The notes: generated by a model from the letters alone, not told the origin. A DNA stretch of 64,000 bases from Zygaena filipendulae (GCA_907165275.2 OU015663.1:3112501-3176500), one strand, 5' to 3'; positions 47,401 through 57,918 are shown, counted from the stretch's first letter. Program-made: numbers and translations.

Positions 47401-47804
47401 CCGCAACCAGGAGCGGGAGTGGTTCGAACTGTCACCTGATGCTCTACCCGTTGACGTAGGTCCATATAAAAAGTTGCATTTTGCAAGCAGAAATCTTTTA
47501 AGTTAGTTTAATAATCATGGACTACGCAGGACCCAACAGTGTGTTTAGACTTTCTAAAAACATAATACGACGCAGATATCAATTAGTGTTCTGAATCAAA
47601 TATTATCTGGCAGGCGAGTCGGTGTTCGTTTGGCTCTTTCGCAGTTATTTCTAACTGTAACTAACAAAAAATACTATTTTCTTTCAGCTGGTGATACCTG
47701 ATGCGCCATCTTGCCTCAAAGAGTGGTTCTCCACTTACAGTAGTATATTCTTGCACATATACTATAGAGATGATCCCTATAACATACGTTGCAGGTACGA
47801 ATAA
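30597..47804 (+). CDS. Secreted protein of an unrecognised family, paralog 1 (7 exons)
   Basis: Exons 30597-30642, 33129-33152, 33700-33962, 46038-46167, 46557-46721, 47274-47455 and 47688-47804 give 308 codons plus a TAA stop. All joins are GT-AG with phases 1,1,0,1,1,0. The protein starts with a signal peptide (MYKAFLLLASVSITCG) and no other membrane segment, so it should be secreted. The mature part has motifs shared with paralog 2: LF/PLFD-TAGFVAG-Q at the end of exon 3, IP-DE and FTKW in exon 4, GAVWV in exon 5, THYFYNIS-MKC, PWFPL and EWFEL in exon 6, and a final HIYYRDDPY. Several cysteines match between paralogs. I do not recognise the family. Intron 3 is about 12 kb owing to an LTR retrotransposon; intron 1 holds a tRNA gene. 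Exon 3 is 60 nt longer than in paralog 2. Confidence 0.8.
31811..32035 (+). repeat. Dispersed repeat R copy in intron 1
   Basis: TTAGTTGTGCCCCGCGGTTT start, TTCCGGGATAAAAAGTACCC core, (CCAT)n microsatellite and ATAATATTAGTAGGAT end. A further fragment, TTCGGAGTTCCCGTGGGAAT, follows at about 32098. Confidence 0.8.
32435..32508 (-). tRNA. tRNA-Asn (anticodon GTT)
   Basis: The 74-nt minus-strand sequence folds as a standard tRNA. Acceptor GCCTCCG pairs with CGGGGGC, discriminator G. The D-arm holds the A box TGGCGCAATTGG, the anticodon loop CTGTTAAC has GTT, and the T-arm has GGTTCAAGCC as the B box. A T-rich run (minus strand) follows 3' only weakly. No intron. It lies antisense in intron 1 of paralog 1. 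Unlike SINE-derived copies, all stems are intact. Confidence 0.95.
34360..34384. repeat. Perfect small palindrome in intron 3
   Basis: ATTGGTCTCC and GGAGACCAAT flank the five bases CGGTC. The surrounding sequence (34250-34440) is rich in CCCC/GGGG and repeat-like. Confidence 0.6.
34437..34525 (-). mobile_element. MITE family B, half copy
   Basis: CTGCCGGGCTAAGATGCGCA through TTTTATCGATTCTCGTCGAC and the internal ATATTGTATG match the complete copy at 21592-21733 in reverse. The second arm is missing. Confidence 0.75.
34544..34753 (-). repeat. Dispersed repeat R copy in intron 3
   Basis: CTGATCGCGATAATCTCCGA at one end; GACGCGGGTGAAACCGCAC and CACATCTAGT at the other. Confidence 0.65.
35055..35335 (+). 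repeat. ACCGACTTCC fragment and R copy, target of the LTR element
   Basis: ACCGACTTCCAAAAACGGGG at 35060, then an R copy (GGTATAAAAAAGTACCC, TTTCATGATGATCGGTTGAG). At 35335 the LTR element begins; the rest of the R copy (CAGTCAAGGCGTGAAAGCGT) resumes at 43786. Confidence 0.8.
35336..38020 (-). repeat. 3' LTR (left copy)
   Basis: In element orientation it starts TGTGACGACCC and ends AAGTTACA, giving TG…CA with imperfect TGT-RAC inverted ends. Unusually long. It contains several ORFs of up to 144 codons with no domain I recognise, a TATATATATTTAT run on the minus strand at about 35931-35946 and a tRNA-His-like relic at 35400-35455. Confidence 0.95.
35400..35455 (+). other. tRNA-His-like relic in left LTR
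   Basis: GGCCTGATTGTCTAGTGGTT AG, then CGTTGTG (the GTG anticodon context) and AGTAACC resemble in order the 5' two-thirds of a tRNA-His gene, as I remember it. The T-arm is degraded and the 3' acceptor is absent. The duplicate is at 41165-41220 in the other LTR. Confidence 0.55.
38021..38036 (-). promoter_or_regulatory. Polypurine tract
   Basis: The minus strand reads AAACTTTGGGGGGGGAT directly before the 3' LTR start TGTGACG. Position and composition fit the plus-strand primer of an LTR retrotransposon. Confidence 0.85.
38037..38483 (-). other. 3' untranslated interior of the LTR element
   Basis: AT-rich DNA between the pol stop and the polypurine tract. No envelope-like ORF. Confidence 0.6.
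38484..40400 (-). pseudogene. Truncated Pol: RT connection, RNase H and integrase
   Basis: An uninterrupted 638-codon frame, numbered from a TTG at 40400; no ATG lies at its start. Residues 1-45 are the segment just after the RT catalytic core (PQPKKLKQLRAFLGLCDFYR). RNase H follows with D92 in TDSSG, D159 in TDHKAL and GRQNLVADILSR at 196-207. Integrase has the HHCC zinc site (H310, H315, C345, C348), core acids D377, D435 and E470 with the DD35E spacing, and a C-terminal basic/GPYVV domain. Gag, protease and the RT palm with its catalytic aspartates are missing upstream, so it cannot transpose alone. The reading frame is otherwise intact. Confidence 0.9.
40401..41080 (-). other. 5' leader of the LTR element, gag region absent
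   Basis: 680 bp replace what should be several kilobases of gag, protease and RT. On the plus strand the phrase CAATTTGTAGGGTGT-AACCCC occurs twice (about 40789 and 40902), and AGCCATG-type phrases recur six times (40834-41079). These look like short leader repeats at a deletion site. Confidence 0.6.
41081..41098 (-). promoter_or_regulatory. Primer-binding site for tRNA-His
   Basis: The minus strand TGGTGCCGTGACCAGGAT lies 2 nt inside the 5' LTR. Its complement ATCCTGGTCACGGCACCA matches the 3' end of insect tRNA-His including CCA, from memory of that tRNA. It fixes the element's orientation. Confidence 0.85.
41101..43785 (-). repeat. 5' LTR (right copy)
   Basis: The same 2,685 bp as 35336-38020, shifted by 5,765. 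One visible substitution: TGTATTTTTATAGG at 37917 versus TGTAATTTTATAGG here. It would carry the element promoter. Confidence 0.95.
43980..44220. repeat. Repeat shared with 48460-48620 in reverse
   Basis: CTATTTGACGGACTAATTAA with ATTTTGATTTTCAAAA here matches TTTTGAAAATCAAAATTC and TAATTAGTCCGTCAG in reverse at about 48469. A CACCCTAAAC end is also shared. Family unknown. Confidence 0.6.
45322..45526 (-). repeat. Dispersed repeat R copy in intron 3
   Basis: TCCTTACTATTATAAATGCG at one end and GGTGAAACCGCGGGGAAACA GCTAGT at the other. A plus-strand partial copy (ATGATGATCGGTTAAGCCGT … ATTAGTAAGGAT) follows at 45745-45845. Confidence 0.8.
45856..46012. mobile_element. MITE family C, diverged copy next to exon 4
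   Basis: Shares GTTTTAATGATTACTTAATT, ATGCCAATTAACATTAATTT and CGTCTCTGATTGCGGCA with the copy at 23785-24017. Much of the left arm is deleted. It ends about 26 bp before exon 4 of paralog 1. Confidence 0.75.
46440..46530 (-). repeat. R fragment in intron 4 of paralog 1
   Basis: ACTTTTTATCCCGGGATACT CCC and GGTGAAACCGCCGGGAAGG. Truncated at its right by the exon 5 acceptor region. Confidence 0.6.
46995..47154 (-). repeat. R copy in intron 5 of paralog 1
   Basis: ATTTGTTTCTTACGCTTTTA, AAATTTTATCCCGGAATTCG and GGTGAAACCGCGCAATCAGC TAGT. Confidence 0.75.
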
Positions 47805-47880
47805 CCCCCACTGTTGCCATGCCAATCTTATGCACGAGAATTATATCAACTACCCTTATTTAACTTATTTGTACCTAGTA

Positions 47881-47886
47881 ATTAAA
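47881..47886 (+). terminator. Possible polyadenylation signal of paralog 1
   Basis: ATTAAA 77 bp after the stop codon; no AATAAA is closer. Confidence 0.35.
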
Positions 47887-49200
47887 ACTTTGTAAACAAT
47901 CTAAGTTAATTTCTTGTAGATACGTTCATTCTTTGTTAGTTCAGTTCACATCGAGTACCTACCTACTGCTTGCTACGCGTACCTACTTATATTCTTACTT
48001 CTTCCTTATGTGCTAGTAAAAACAACATGAGGCCTTATCCTACTTATTGAGATCAGTAAATTTTTATTTTAAATTTATTCCTGCTAGTCTTACTGAAGTA
48101 CTCATTAATCGTGTCATCTATGTAATCTGACTCTTCTTTTTTCTCTTTCAGAGCAACCAGTCTTTAAAACGTGAGCATCTATGATACCTATTTCAAGCAA
48201 GATTTCGTCCTAACACCATCGCATGATTCCTTCAGTCATTGTTACCACGTGTTATAGGTGTCACATAAAACATAATATCCTGACGTTAAATTAACTATTA
48301 AGGCTTTATAATATAAGACCAGCGTAAAACCTAAAGTATTTAACCGAAAGGAGACGTCATTGACGGATGGATCACCTCATCCAAAGGTATGAGAGCACGG
48401 CTCATTCCTTGCTGTGTAATGGTAAAAAATATAGGTAAAATTCGTGTACTTGTGTGCGTATTTACTATTTTTGAAAATCAAAATTCTAATTAGTCCGTCA
48501 GTTAGAAAATAAAAAAACAATAGACACGTGTTTTTTTGCTTTTTCAAATAAATTAAAATATACAGAGATAAAGTACTTTAAAGTTTAGGGTGAGGGTGTC
48601 GTGACGTCACTAACCGCTAAAACCGCCATACAAACTGTCAGAATAGTGACGTCACGCGAAATTTGAACTCGATATATCATCGTTATTTTTTGATTACGTA
48701 AAAAAATAAAAATTACGTGTCCAATATTTTTTAATAATCTATAAGACGGACTAAAAAATAAAAACCTCACCTCAAAGTGGCAGAGTCGCCTATGCCATCT
48801 CCTAGCGGTTAAATATTCTCTGATGTGACCAGGACCATTATTATTTGTATAAGTTTTGTTGCTTCGAGTATAGTATATTCGATTGCAATCGGAATCATGG
48901 CGGTTTTGCAATCACCTAAGGATTTGACAGCTACCATTTCTGGCAATCAACCAAAAACAACATACTTAAACAATTGCAACTGTCTAAACACTGTTTCCGA
49001 TTGCAATCGAAAAATTATAACAAAAAAGTTAGGTACATGATAGCCCTAAAGGTCTTCAAACAGCTGCAACTGGAAAGGGACTGTTTTGCGTGTAAAAGAC
49101 CTCATGGGTAATTTTTTAGCGTTAAGTGCGAGTTTCATTTTTCTTCATTCACCGATTTCGACACACACACACACACATCTGTGAACGCTTAACAATGAAC
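47887..49200. other. No gene seen; repeat at 48460-48830
   Basis: The repeat at 48460-48830 has two GACGGACTAA/TTAGTCCGTC motifs in inverted orientation and two GTGACGTCAC sites, suggesting an inverted-repeat element. The rest is AT-rich. Confidence 0.45.
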
Positions 49201-49381
49201 ATTGGCGTAGCTAGGGATTTTATCTTAGGGTGGAGGATGGGGGCAGCCACTGTCATGTAATAATATCATATTTAATAAATCTTATAAATCACTCTCCTGT
49301 TCACCATTATTTTTCTAGGGTGGGCAAAGGAGGTTCTTGGGTGGACATTGCTCACCCTGCCCCCCAGCTAGTTACGCCAAT
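49201..49381. mobile_element. MITE family D, 181 bp
   Basis: ATTGGCGTAGCTAGG at the left and AGCTAGTTACGCCAAT at the right are inverted ends with one mismatch. The interior repeats CTAGGGTGG / TCTTAGGGTGG. No coding. Confidence 0.7.
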
Positions 49382-50618
49382 CACAGGCAAACGTGAAACT
49401 CGCAGTTCATGCTGGAAAATGACCCTCACACTGGATTGTTTTGTAGCTCTGGTGACTCGGTGAAGCCTGGCCGTGTGGTGCACCGAGCCATGCTCGCTGC
49501 CGTGCGCTACGCCACCAGCATCTCGGATAGCATCAGATATTTGTTCACCGGATAAACTACATAAAAGGGCGTCAGCGACACATAGGGTTGCCGTCTGTAT
49601 AATCAATAAACCACTACAAAATACAAAAACACCGGACTTTTGATATTAAAACCCAAACCTTACCATACCATGAAAGTTAATAAAGTTTTAAATATTAATT
49701 GTTACCTAATTTTCCAATTCATTCCACCCAGTAAGATTGAAAAACGCCTCTCAGCATGGAGCAGTGTCGTCTGCGGTACGCTTTTTGCAGATATTTTTTA
49801 GCAATTTCTTGATCATCGGCTCATTAATTCCAAATGTATCTATTTTTTAACGGACGGAAAAATCTATAATAACTAAATTAGATTGCAAGTTTATGATGCT
49901 GTTTTTTATTGTTTGCAGCTATTGTTTAGTTATTTAATTACTTAAGTAAATAGTTTCCTTTTCGGTAACAATAGAATACAAAACTTCTTTCTGTCGACCT
50001 TCACAAAGCGTAATTCTTGTTTTATGAACAGCGGAAAGAAGTTTTGGGACCCACCTTGTACTAATGAAGAATTCTAAGCACAGTTGTTTTTAAATTCCCG
50101 TGATAGCTGCTAATTTTTAATTTAATCTTTAGCCGTCTGTCTTATAGTAGGTAATATCTATTCCACCAATTTAATTTTTTCATCAGTAGCGGCCCTGGAT
50201 GTTGCCATTCTTTGACAGTGGAATACGAAGAAGATTGCCCGTATACAGCTTCCAAACGTTCTTTGATTTCGACCGGCGTCTTCCCTCCTTTTTTTTATTT
50301 TAATTTGATTACAGCTCGATATTCAATTCTCTCCATTACGAATTTTCAATCGACTGACCCCAATATTTTTACTGTATCTAATAATTTAATGACAAGTTAG
50401 TTTTATACCTCCGATTAATCAAATTTGGGCAGGCTGGAAACTTTTGGACCTTACTACGTATGTATTTGGGGCGGGCCTTATCGAGGCTGCACTGGTTAAA
50501 CAAGTTTTCGCTTCAAACATTAATTACTTCACGGCGCAAATTGGGAAAAATAATTCAATTAGGCGTAGATAACTAAAGTAGATATGCAGTAGCGTTATCT
50601 TTAGATACATATCTTATT
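49382..50618. other. No supported gene; GC-richer patch at 49380-49560
   Basis: The patch is open on the minus strand for 84 codons but has no domain I recognise. The remainder is AT-rich with short ORFs only. Confidence 0.4.
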
Positions 50619-50881
50619 AAAAGCGGCTACACACGGCCCTAAAATCAGAGGCGATATAGTTATATATAGTTTGGCGAACATTTAAGTAAAAAGGTCGGAC
50701 CCACATTTTGAGGACGCACAAAATTTTTGAGGACTGTAGTATAGTATAAGTAATCCTCAATAATGTAGGGTGTCCGGCCTTTTAGCTGGCTGGTCTGTCC
50801 GACTATTAGGATTTGCAACCTGGCAATATTATCTACTCCCAATATCGCTTCTGATTTTAGGGCCGTGTGTAGCCGCTTTAG
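50619..50881. mobile_element. MITE family E carrying a nested family F piece
   Basis: AAAGCGGCTACACACGGCCC with TAAAATCAGA at the left is mirrored at the right (GGGCCGTGTGTAGCCGCTTT). The interior contains TGTAGGGTGTCCGGCCTTTT and TTTGCAACCTGGCAAT, which match family F at 54052 in reverse. Confidence 0.8.
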
Positions 50882-51234
50882 CTATCTTTATACATAATCG
50901 TTGGTGCGTTATTCATCAATAAAGACCTTACTCGTGGTTTTAATCTGAACATAGGGTAGACCGAGGCGAATCAGATAATTTTTTTTGAGAGTATGAAAAG
51001 CATACTAATGTGCAATATATTATATAACTTTTACTGTCAAAATAGTAATCAATAACAATCTAGTTACGCATTAAACATTCCAAAACATAAATTATGCAAA
51101 CAGAAATATCCGAATCGCCCCAATTTTCAGGGAGAATGTGATACAATAACAGCAATAACTAAATAAGAAATTTCTTAACATTTTAAAGTTTGGAATCATT
51201 GTTAATATCTAAATAATAGCAAGATCAATATTAA

Positions 51235-51650
51235 TTACTAGCACATAAATCTCTCGTGCTTCCCGCTATAAACTTCTGCATTTGCATCTGGCTGGCTGCA
51301 TTTCCTATTGGGTAAATGGTTATTCCTTCTAATTGTCGCGATAAAGCTGGTTCTCGCGGGCTGGAAGGGCAGCTGTGGACTCGCTCGTTGGTAATCGAAG
51401 CCCTCGCTCCAGGTTCCAGGGACACCTCATGCTCCGCCGCTTCTGACACTGCGTCATTCAATGCGGAGCACTGCGTAGGTACACATCCAACTCCGCCGCG
51501 TCAGCTTCGGCTAGCTACTGCCTTGCCCCCATCAGCAAACCACCAGCCACCATGGACCGCTGAGGCCAGTATCGTTACAATTATCTACCGACGACGAACC
51601 AGGAAGGCAATACAAATTAATAAAAGTGAAAAAGACAGTGGATAGTTTCG
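51235..51650. other. GC-richer block open on both strands, unassigned
   Basis: The minus strand is open for 76 codons or more (ending …FIAGSTRDLCAS) and the plus strand for 109 codons from 51316. No domain is recognised, and no splice partners could be matched. It may be an old exon or transposon coding remnant. Confidence 0.3.
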
Positions 51651-51824
51651 ACGTCTATGTCTATGATGCAAATCCAGGAAGCGATTTCAACAAAGTTTTT
51701 CATCGTGCCTGACCTTAGCGGAACGTACGTTTAGAATCCAGATAGACCGTGCAGAATAACGCGTTTTGAATGACTTGACTGATTGAGGTCATCTTCACGC
51801 AACGCACAACATTATAGGTAGGTA

Positions 51825-52015
51825 CTAGCTGTTCCCCGCGGTTTCACCCACGGTAATTTTGGAGTTCGCGCGGGAATTCCAGGATAAACTATAGATATAA
51901 ACCTTTCTCATGAACCACTCTATCTATTGGTGAAAACCGCATGAAAATCCGTTCAGTAACTACTTTTTGAGTTTATCGCGAACAGACAGCGGAATCGACT
52001 TCATTTTATACTATG
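51825..52015 (+). repeat. R copy upstream of paralog 2
   Basis: CTAGCTGTTCCCCGCGGTTT start and ATGAAAATCCGTTCAGTAAC; ends about 125 bp before the conserved promoter. Confidence 0.75.
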
Positions 52016-52144
52016 TAAAGATTTACATAGGTATTTATTTTCTCGAGACAAAGATAGCTACATTACCTATGCCATTTTCGCGACAAAATTCACGTGACGC
52101 GCGGGTAGAACCGTGAGAAATAGATATAGTGTTAACATAGGTTA

Positions 52145-52309
52145 GGTAAATAAAAACGGGTGATTTTGATAAACACGTCGATCAGATTGAATAATAATAA
52201 AATTTTTACCTAATCACGTAATAAAATCACTACAATGTGTTATCTATGAAGTATAAAATAAAAATATCATCAGTAGTATTTTCACACAACGCGTCGTTAT
52301 CTAGACAAA
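52145..52309 (+). promoter_or_regulatory. Conserved promoter block of paralog 2
   Basis: GAAGTATAAAATAAAAATA (TATA at 52252-52258) and TTTTCACACAACG match the same distance upstream of paralog 3. The likely start is in TCACAC, about 32 bp downstream. Similarity to paralog 3 extends up to about 52145 (GATCAG-TTGAATAAT). Confidence 0.7.
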
Positions 52310-55300
52310 ATGAAGCAAGTCAGCGTGCTCTTACTAACCATCATAGCCGTATGCAGTAAGTATAAGTTTTCTGTCTGGTTTACTTTTCTTTCTTGTTATC
52401 TTTTCCTATAGCGTGGTTATTTTGAAAACCCCGCTTTGATTTAACTAAGTAGGTACCTATAACTGTTTTTAACATTTATGAAGTAACTAATTTTGATTTA
52501 TATTTCAGCGGCTGACCCTTCATTAAGAGGTAAGTTTATTTTTGAGTTTCAAGATTTGATTACTATCTTTGCAGACTAAGCTTAATCTACTTACATTTGA
52601 AAACCATGCAAGCATGACAATCCGGATAGATTTGGAGAGTATCGTAAACTAACAGATAGACAGACAGACACGAATTCTAAAATTGGTCTCTTTGTGTTCA
52701 GTTACCTATTCTCATAACGCTCCTTCTAATGATACTATAAGTTCTTATACATAACACTCAAATGTAGGTACGTAGAGATACGCGGATTCTACTCTTTTAT
52801 TATAATAGGTACTAGTTGTGCGTGTTTCAGAATTCCCGCAGGAAGTATTTTTTTCTAAATTAAAGTAGGCTAAGTTGCTCTTTATAACATCAGCTATCTG
52901 CCAATGAAATTCCCATTAAAATCGGTCCAGCCGTTTCATAGATTAGCCGAAACAAATAGACAGACACACAGACAGAAAGACAGACAGACAAAAATTCAAA
53001 ACATTGATTTTTATGTAAGTACCTACCGTATATGGGTATGTACATATACTTTCATATGCATTTAGTAAAAAGCTGTTAATTTGGAATTACAAACAGACAC
53101 TTCAATTTTATTTTTATGAATAGACTAGCTATGCCTCGCGGTTTCACCCGCGTGAGTTTCGGAATTCCCGCAGAAACTCCAAATTTCTTTCATATTCTTC
53201 TTCTCCTTACAATAACAGTATAGTATTATATCATCTGTGCAATAACAAAGACAACAAAAAAGAATTAGCGAAATTGGTCCAGCCGTTCACGCGTGATGCC
53301 GTGAACAAAGGAAATAGGGATTCATTTTTAAATTTTTTATATATCTAATCTAATATATATAAATCACGTGTCACGTTGTTTGTCCGCGATGGACTCCTAA
53401 ACTACTGAACGGATTTTGATAAAATTTTGTAACCAATATGGTCCAACTTAAAAGATAGGATAGTTTTTATCCCGTAATTCCCGCGGGAACTCCGAAATTA
53501 CCGCGGATGAAATCGCGGGGGACAGCTAGTCTAATATATATATATAAATCACGTGTCACGTTGTTTGTCCGCGATGGACTCCGAAACTACTGAACGGATT
53601 TTGATAAAATTTTCAACCATTTATAATATGGTCCAACTTAAAAGGTAGGATAGTTTTTATCCCGGACTTCCCTCGGGAACTGAAGGACATAGAGTACTTT
53701 TTTCTCGCAACCTTCGCGGGAACTCCGAAATTACCGCGGATGAAATCGCGGGGGACAGCTAGTTATTATATAAGATGTAATGCTATAGGCATAAGATATA
53801 TAAATGTCTTTTTCTGCAGTGCGGTGGGGTTTGGAGTCATCGTACGGCACAAACTATTTCGTGGAACGCCCACAGTCGGTGTCCGACGCGGTGGCTGCGA
53901 AGTGGACACTGATGGAGCGACCCGACGGCCCTCTGGAGTCCCTCGTCATGTACTGCTACGACGACCGGATCATCTGTACTCTATTCGACGACACTGGATA
54001 TATTGCTGGCTTCCAAATTGCTGTTAGTTATATATATCAACTATGTACCTACAGGGTTGCCAGGTCGCCAAACCTAATAGCCGGACATACCAGCCAGTTT
54101 GGCCGGACATTTGCGTAAAAAGGCCGGACACCCTACATTATTGAAGATTTTGTGTCTCAGTTTACATAATAGATACGACAAAAAAATTATGTACAATCAA
54201 GCTTTTTTTATTATTGCCATAAATCATGTTAAATTCTAATGAAATATAAATAAAATCGAATGCCAAATCAGTCTAGTACTTAAAGTCATCAGTCAAAATT
54301 AAATTCTAAATAAACAAGTTATAAAGGCCACGCTCGGCACTCGCTCGTTTGCAAAATGTAAAAAGACTAACAAAAGCCGGACTAGCCGGACACCGTTTAT
54401 TTTGACCGGACACGCAATCAAAAAACCTAACTATGTCCGGCTTTTATCCGGACACCTGGCAACCCTTCCTATAGTTATAACGAACTTTTACAGCTTACCA
54501 GTTCGATATCCCATATTTGCGTTTACCCCGGGCTAAGGTTTAGTGTATAAAAATAATGTTGCTTAATAATTTTGTCCATTCTAGATTCCAGAGGACGAGT
54601 TCGAGAATCCAGTATACGACTGGGAAGCTTTGGGTTTCACAAAATGGACAACGACTACTAGCGATGGCACCTCCAAAACATTCCAGACCATACAACAGTA
54701 CTATGTGGACGAAAGTACGATGATCCATAGAGTTATTACAATTTGATAGGACAAAGATGTGAAGGTCACACACTTACAGGAAATATAATTTCTTTTAAAG
54801 AGAAATCGACAATAGAATGTAAAAAATTGATGATGATTTCTGCAGCATTTAAACGATATCAAAAAGTGCAAAATGGTCACTTGCGGGGATGTAGGTAGAT
54901 ACCCATTCGATTGTGTCACATAAAAGGTTTAATTCAGGAAAATCTCTTAGGTCATATCTAAAGATATTTTAAGTATTAATCTTTGGTCATACCTGTTGCT
55001 AGTCACGTGTTGGTGCTATAATACGGGATGTTTCTTTTGGTTTTTTCAAATCAGAGTTGGTTTTCTTTTAAGGAAATAATATTTTTTTAATGAGACTCCT
55101 TTGAGGATATTTCGCATTTGCTCTTCCTAGTAATTTCGGATTCAGCCATCACTGCCAATGCCTAGGCACATTACGACGCGACGCCTCTCGGCCAGTCACG
55201 GTGCGAACATAACATCGCGCCGCTCGCAAACAATCAAAATATGGAATGCATTATGAAACTATTATGCACTAATTATACAATTTATATAACTTTTCTAGAC

Positions 55301-57602
55301 TTCCTCGCTCAAAGTCAGGAGGACCGTTTGGCATCACGCGATTCCTCGACGCTGTTGCAAGCGGGCGGCGTCTGGCTGACGGGCTTCAATAAAGAACTGC
55401 TTTTCATCTCCACCAGCGAAAAAGACGTGAAGAACTCTTCGAGCGTGTTCACCCAACAAGCCTGCATATTTGCCATGGGTATATTTTTTTTTTATTCTAT
55501 ATCAATGTACAACTGTAGGTACAATAAGGAGTTTTTGGTGGGATCGAAGATGGCGCGGGCGGTTCTGTAGGTAATAATTAATTTTCGTATCTATAAAAAT
55601 TGTAAGCTTTTGGCGGGCAATCGAAGGAATAAATGACCGAAGGAATTTATAAGGTTTTTGCTGTTTTATGGTATTTTATATGAAACAGTAATTTTCACAG
55701 TGGTACTGGACGTTTTAGGAAAGAAGTCATTTTTGGAAAATGGAAGTCCTAGGAAAGTGATAATTTTAGGAAAATGGTCATTAATTATCGACCTAAAGGT
55801 CTTAGGAGCGCAAGGATATTGTGACGTTTTGAGCTAATTTCTTCTCTTCGGCGTCCTCCTAGAGCTCCGAGAAAATTTTTGCACATTATAATATCACCAT
55901 GGTCACAGATTATATTATAATAGTAGTGCCATGGTTTTCAATTTTAAACCGTAGAACGCTCATAGACAATTTATACATTTAAATAAATGCGTATTAATGT
56001 GTACCTAGGTAACTACTTTACGAAAGTTGAAGACTTAAATTACGGTGGTCCTTTTGAAAATGTATTAAACTTTTGATACAGTTTTATAAGATAAATAGGT
56101 ATCTATTTTTCTTTTTTATTTTCTTTAACGAAAACACAAGCAACATGTCATACAAAAGTTTCCAAAAGTAGGTATGAGCTAAAAAAAATAGGTAGGCACC
56201 TACTCACCTACTACTCTAGCTTCATCTTTTCGATTGGCGTCATTCGGTCATGGTTTATCGTATATTTATTTGGGCGATAATAGGTATAATAAATTAAATA
56301 TTTTTTTTAATATAAATCATCGAAAACGCCAGACATTTTTTGAAATCATGACTTTGAACTATGAATATATGTAGATAATAAAAAAAAAATTAGCAGCTGA
56401 GTTTATGATGTTGATTTTATTTCAATTTTGGTTGTGGTTTTATTTTGTTATTAGTTAATCTTTTGTTTTAATTTTGATTTAATTAGGTGTGTCTTTATAT
56501 TAATTTTGTTTTTATTTAAATTTGGATTTAATTTTTTTTTTTTTTAGTGTTGATTTTTTATTTTATTTTTACCTATTGTTTCTATTATAATTCTATGCTG
56601 CAGAAATTTGGACGCCAATTTTGCGATTAAATGACTTTGAATTCAACCGCCGTAGACCTAGACCTACAGAATTGATAGGTAATAATTAATAAAATCGCAA
56701 CGTACTTTTACTCTTCAGGTACGCACTACTACTACCAAATGTCTGAAGACTTAAAGTGCAGCGATTCAACAATATACCCGTGGTTCCCGTTAATGTACGG
56801 CGAGACGCTCGTCGGCACTGGATTCATGGTGCTTGGCTCCTTCAAGGAGAACGAGGACCGAGACTGGTTCGAGAGACCGACTTTGAGTGAGGTGCAGGTA
56901 AGACCGGGTTCACATTAACTTGGATCGACACACTCACCAAAGAATACTATTAGGTAGGTAGGTACTGATTATAAGTAAAGAAGCTACACTCTCCGCCCTC
57001 CGTCTTCGTTTCTTCGTGCCTCGCCACGCTCTGCCACAAGTCCCACGTATAGATAATCGATTTTACACAATCGATTTTAGCGCGCTCTAATGCATCCCGA
57101 TTCGACGAAAACGCACTCACAATGGCTCCAAGATGGCCATTATCATCATCAACGACGACGCGATCATGATTTCGCTGTGACACAGAACACGTTTCGGGTA
57201 CAAGGAGTTCCCGAGGAAATTTCAAAAAAGGTGCGGGTGAGACCGCGATCGGGGGGACAGATAGTTGTTTGCAAATATGAAGGCTTTGAACGAATAATAC
57301 ACAGTGTATCATACACTGCGCTCGACACTTGATATTATATGTATAAGTATAAGTACTTAGGTACAACTTGGTATTGTTGATCGAAGGTACAATTTCATAT
57401 AATTTTAGAAATACTGTATTTCTGGCGCACGCTACGTAGGTACTCTTCTTGTGGCAATCAAACATTTAAGTAGGTAATCGTAATAATTTTCCAGATGATC
57501 ATCCCAAGGGCCCCCACCTGCCTTTACAATCTGGCCGACAGTCCCGGAGTGCTAACCATGCACGTCTACTATGTAGACAAACCATGGGAAATGTTCTGTT
57601 AA
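52310..57602 (+). CDS. Secreted protein of an unrecognised family, paralog 2 (7 exons)
   Basis: Exons 52310-52355, 52509-52529, 53820-54022, 54585-54714, 55299-55478, 56719-56897 and 57495-57602 give 288 codons plus TAA, phases 1,1,0,1,1,0. The signal peptide is MKQVSVLLLTIIAVCTA. Mature motifs: AKWTLMERPDGPLESLVMYC then LFDDTGYIAGFQIA (exons 3 end), IPEDEFE and GFTKWTT (exon 4), QAGGVWLTGF (exon 5), THYYYQMSEDLKC, PWFPLMYGE, LVGTGF and DWFERP (exon 6), and HVYYVDKPW-MFC (exon 7). Exon lengths 46/21/203/130/180/179/108 parallel paralog 1. The donor of exon 3 is GTTAGT, a weaker form. Introns carry R copies (2) and a family F element (3). No named family recognised; a secreted carrier or binding protein is only a guess. 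Confidence 0.88.
53125..53335 (+). repeat. R copy in intron 2 of paralog 2
   Basis: ACTAGCTATGCCTCGCGGTT start, GAATTCCCGCAGAAACTCC and GGTCCAGCCGTTCACGCGTG. Confidence 0.7.
53341..53763 (-). repeat. Two R2 copies in tandem in intron 2
   Basis: Both begin (plus view) AAATCACGTGTCACGTTGTT TG and end GCGGGGGACAGCTAGT, at 53530 and 53763. The second contains the extra GAAGGACATAGAGTACTTTT block, as does the copy at 19357. The exon 3 acceptor follows 56 bp after the second. Confidence 0.85.
54052..54468. mobile_element. TIR element family F in intron 3 of paralog 2
   Basis: AGGGTTGCCAGGT and ACCTGGCAACCCT are perfect 13-bp inverted ends. GCCGGACA-type motifs recur along both sides. The ends suggest a hAT-like non-autonomous element; a target duplication was not clear. 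Confidence 0.75.
55640..56700. other. Intron 5 of paralog 2, no other gene
   Basis: AT-rich, with poly-T and TTTTAATT-rich low-complexity sequence at 56400-56580. Nothing else recognised. Confidence 0.6.
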
Positions 57603-57918
57603 TCGTGCGACCTCACTGCCTTTAAATGAACTAAGGAAAATCACAAAAAAAAGAAACAACAAAAAAAACTCTATTTTATTCAAACTAAACCAACTACTAC
57701 TAATATCATCTACCAACTGATAATAATAATAGCAGAAATAGAAGACTATTAGAGAAGTTAATAACCGAACTTGCATTTTGAGATTTGAGACAAACATTGC
57801 AATTCCAATATTAGGTATATTCTATCTAAGTATATTATATTGTTGAACTAAAGTATGTATTAGTAAAAAAAGGATCACTTATCTAAGATTCTCCCCCATT
57901 TATTACATCTCATAATTC

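Noticed and set aside
57090..57332. 80-codon ORF in intron 6 of paralog 2
   Set aside because: Not joined by plausible splice sites; contains a decayed R fragment (GAGACCGCGATCGGGGGGAC).
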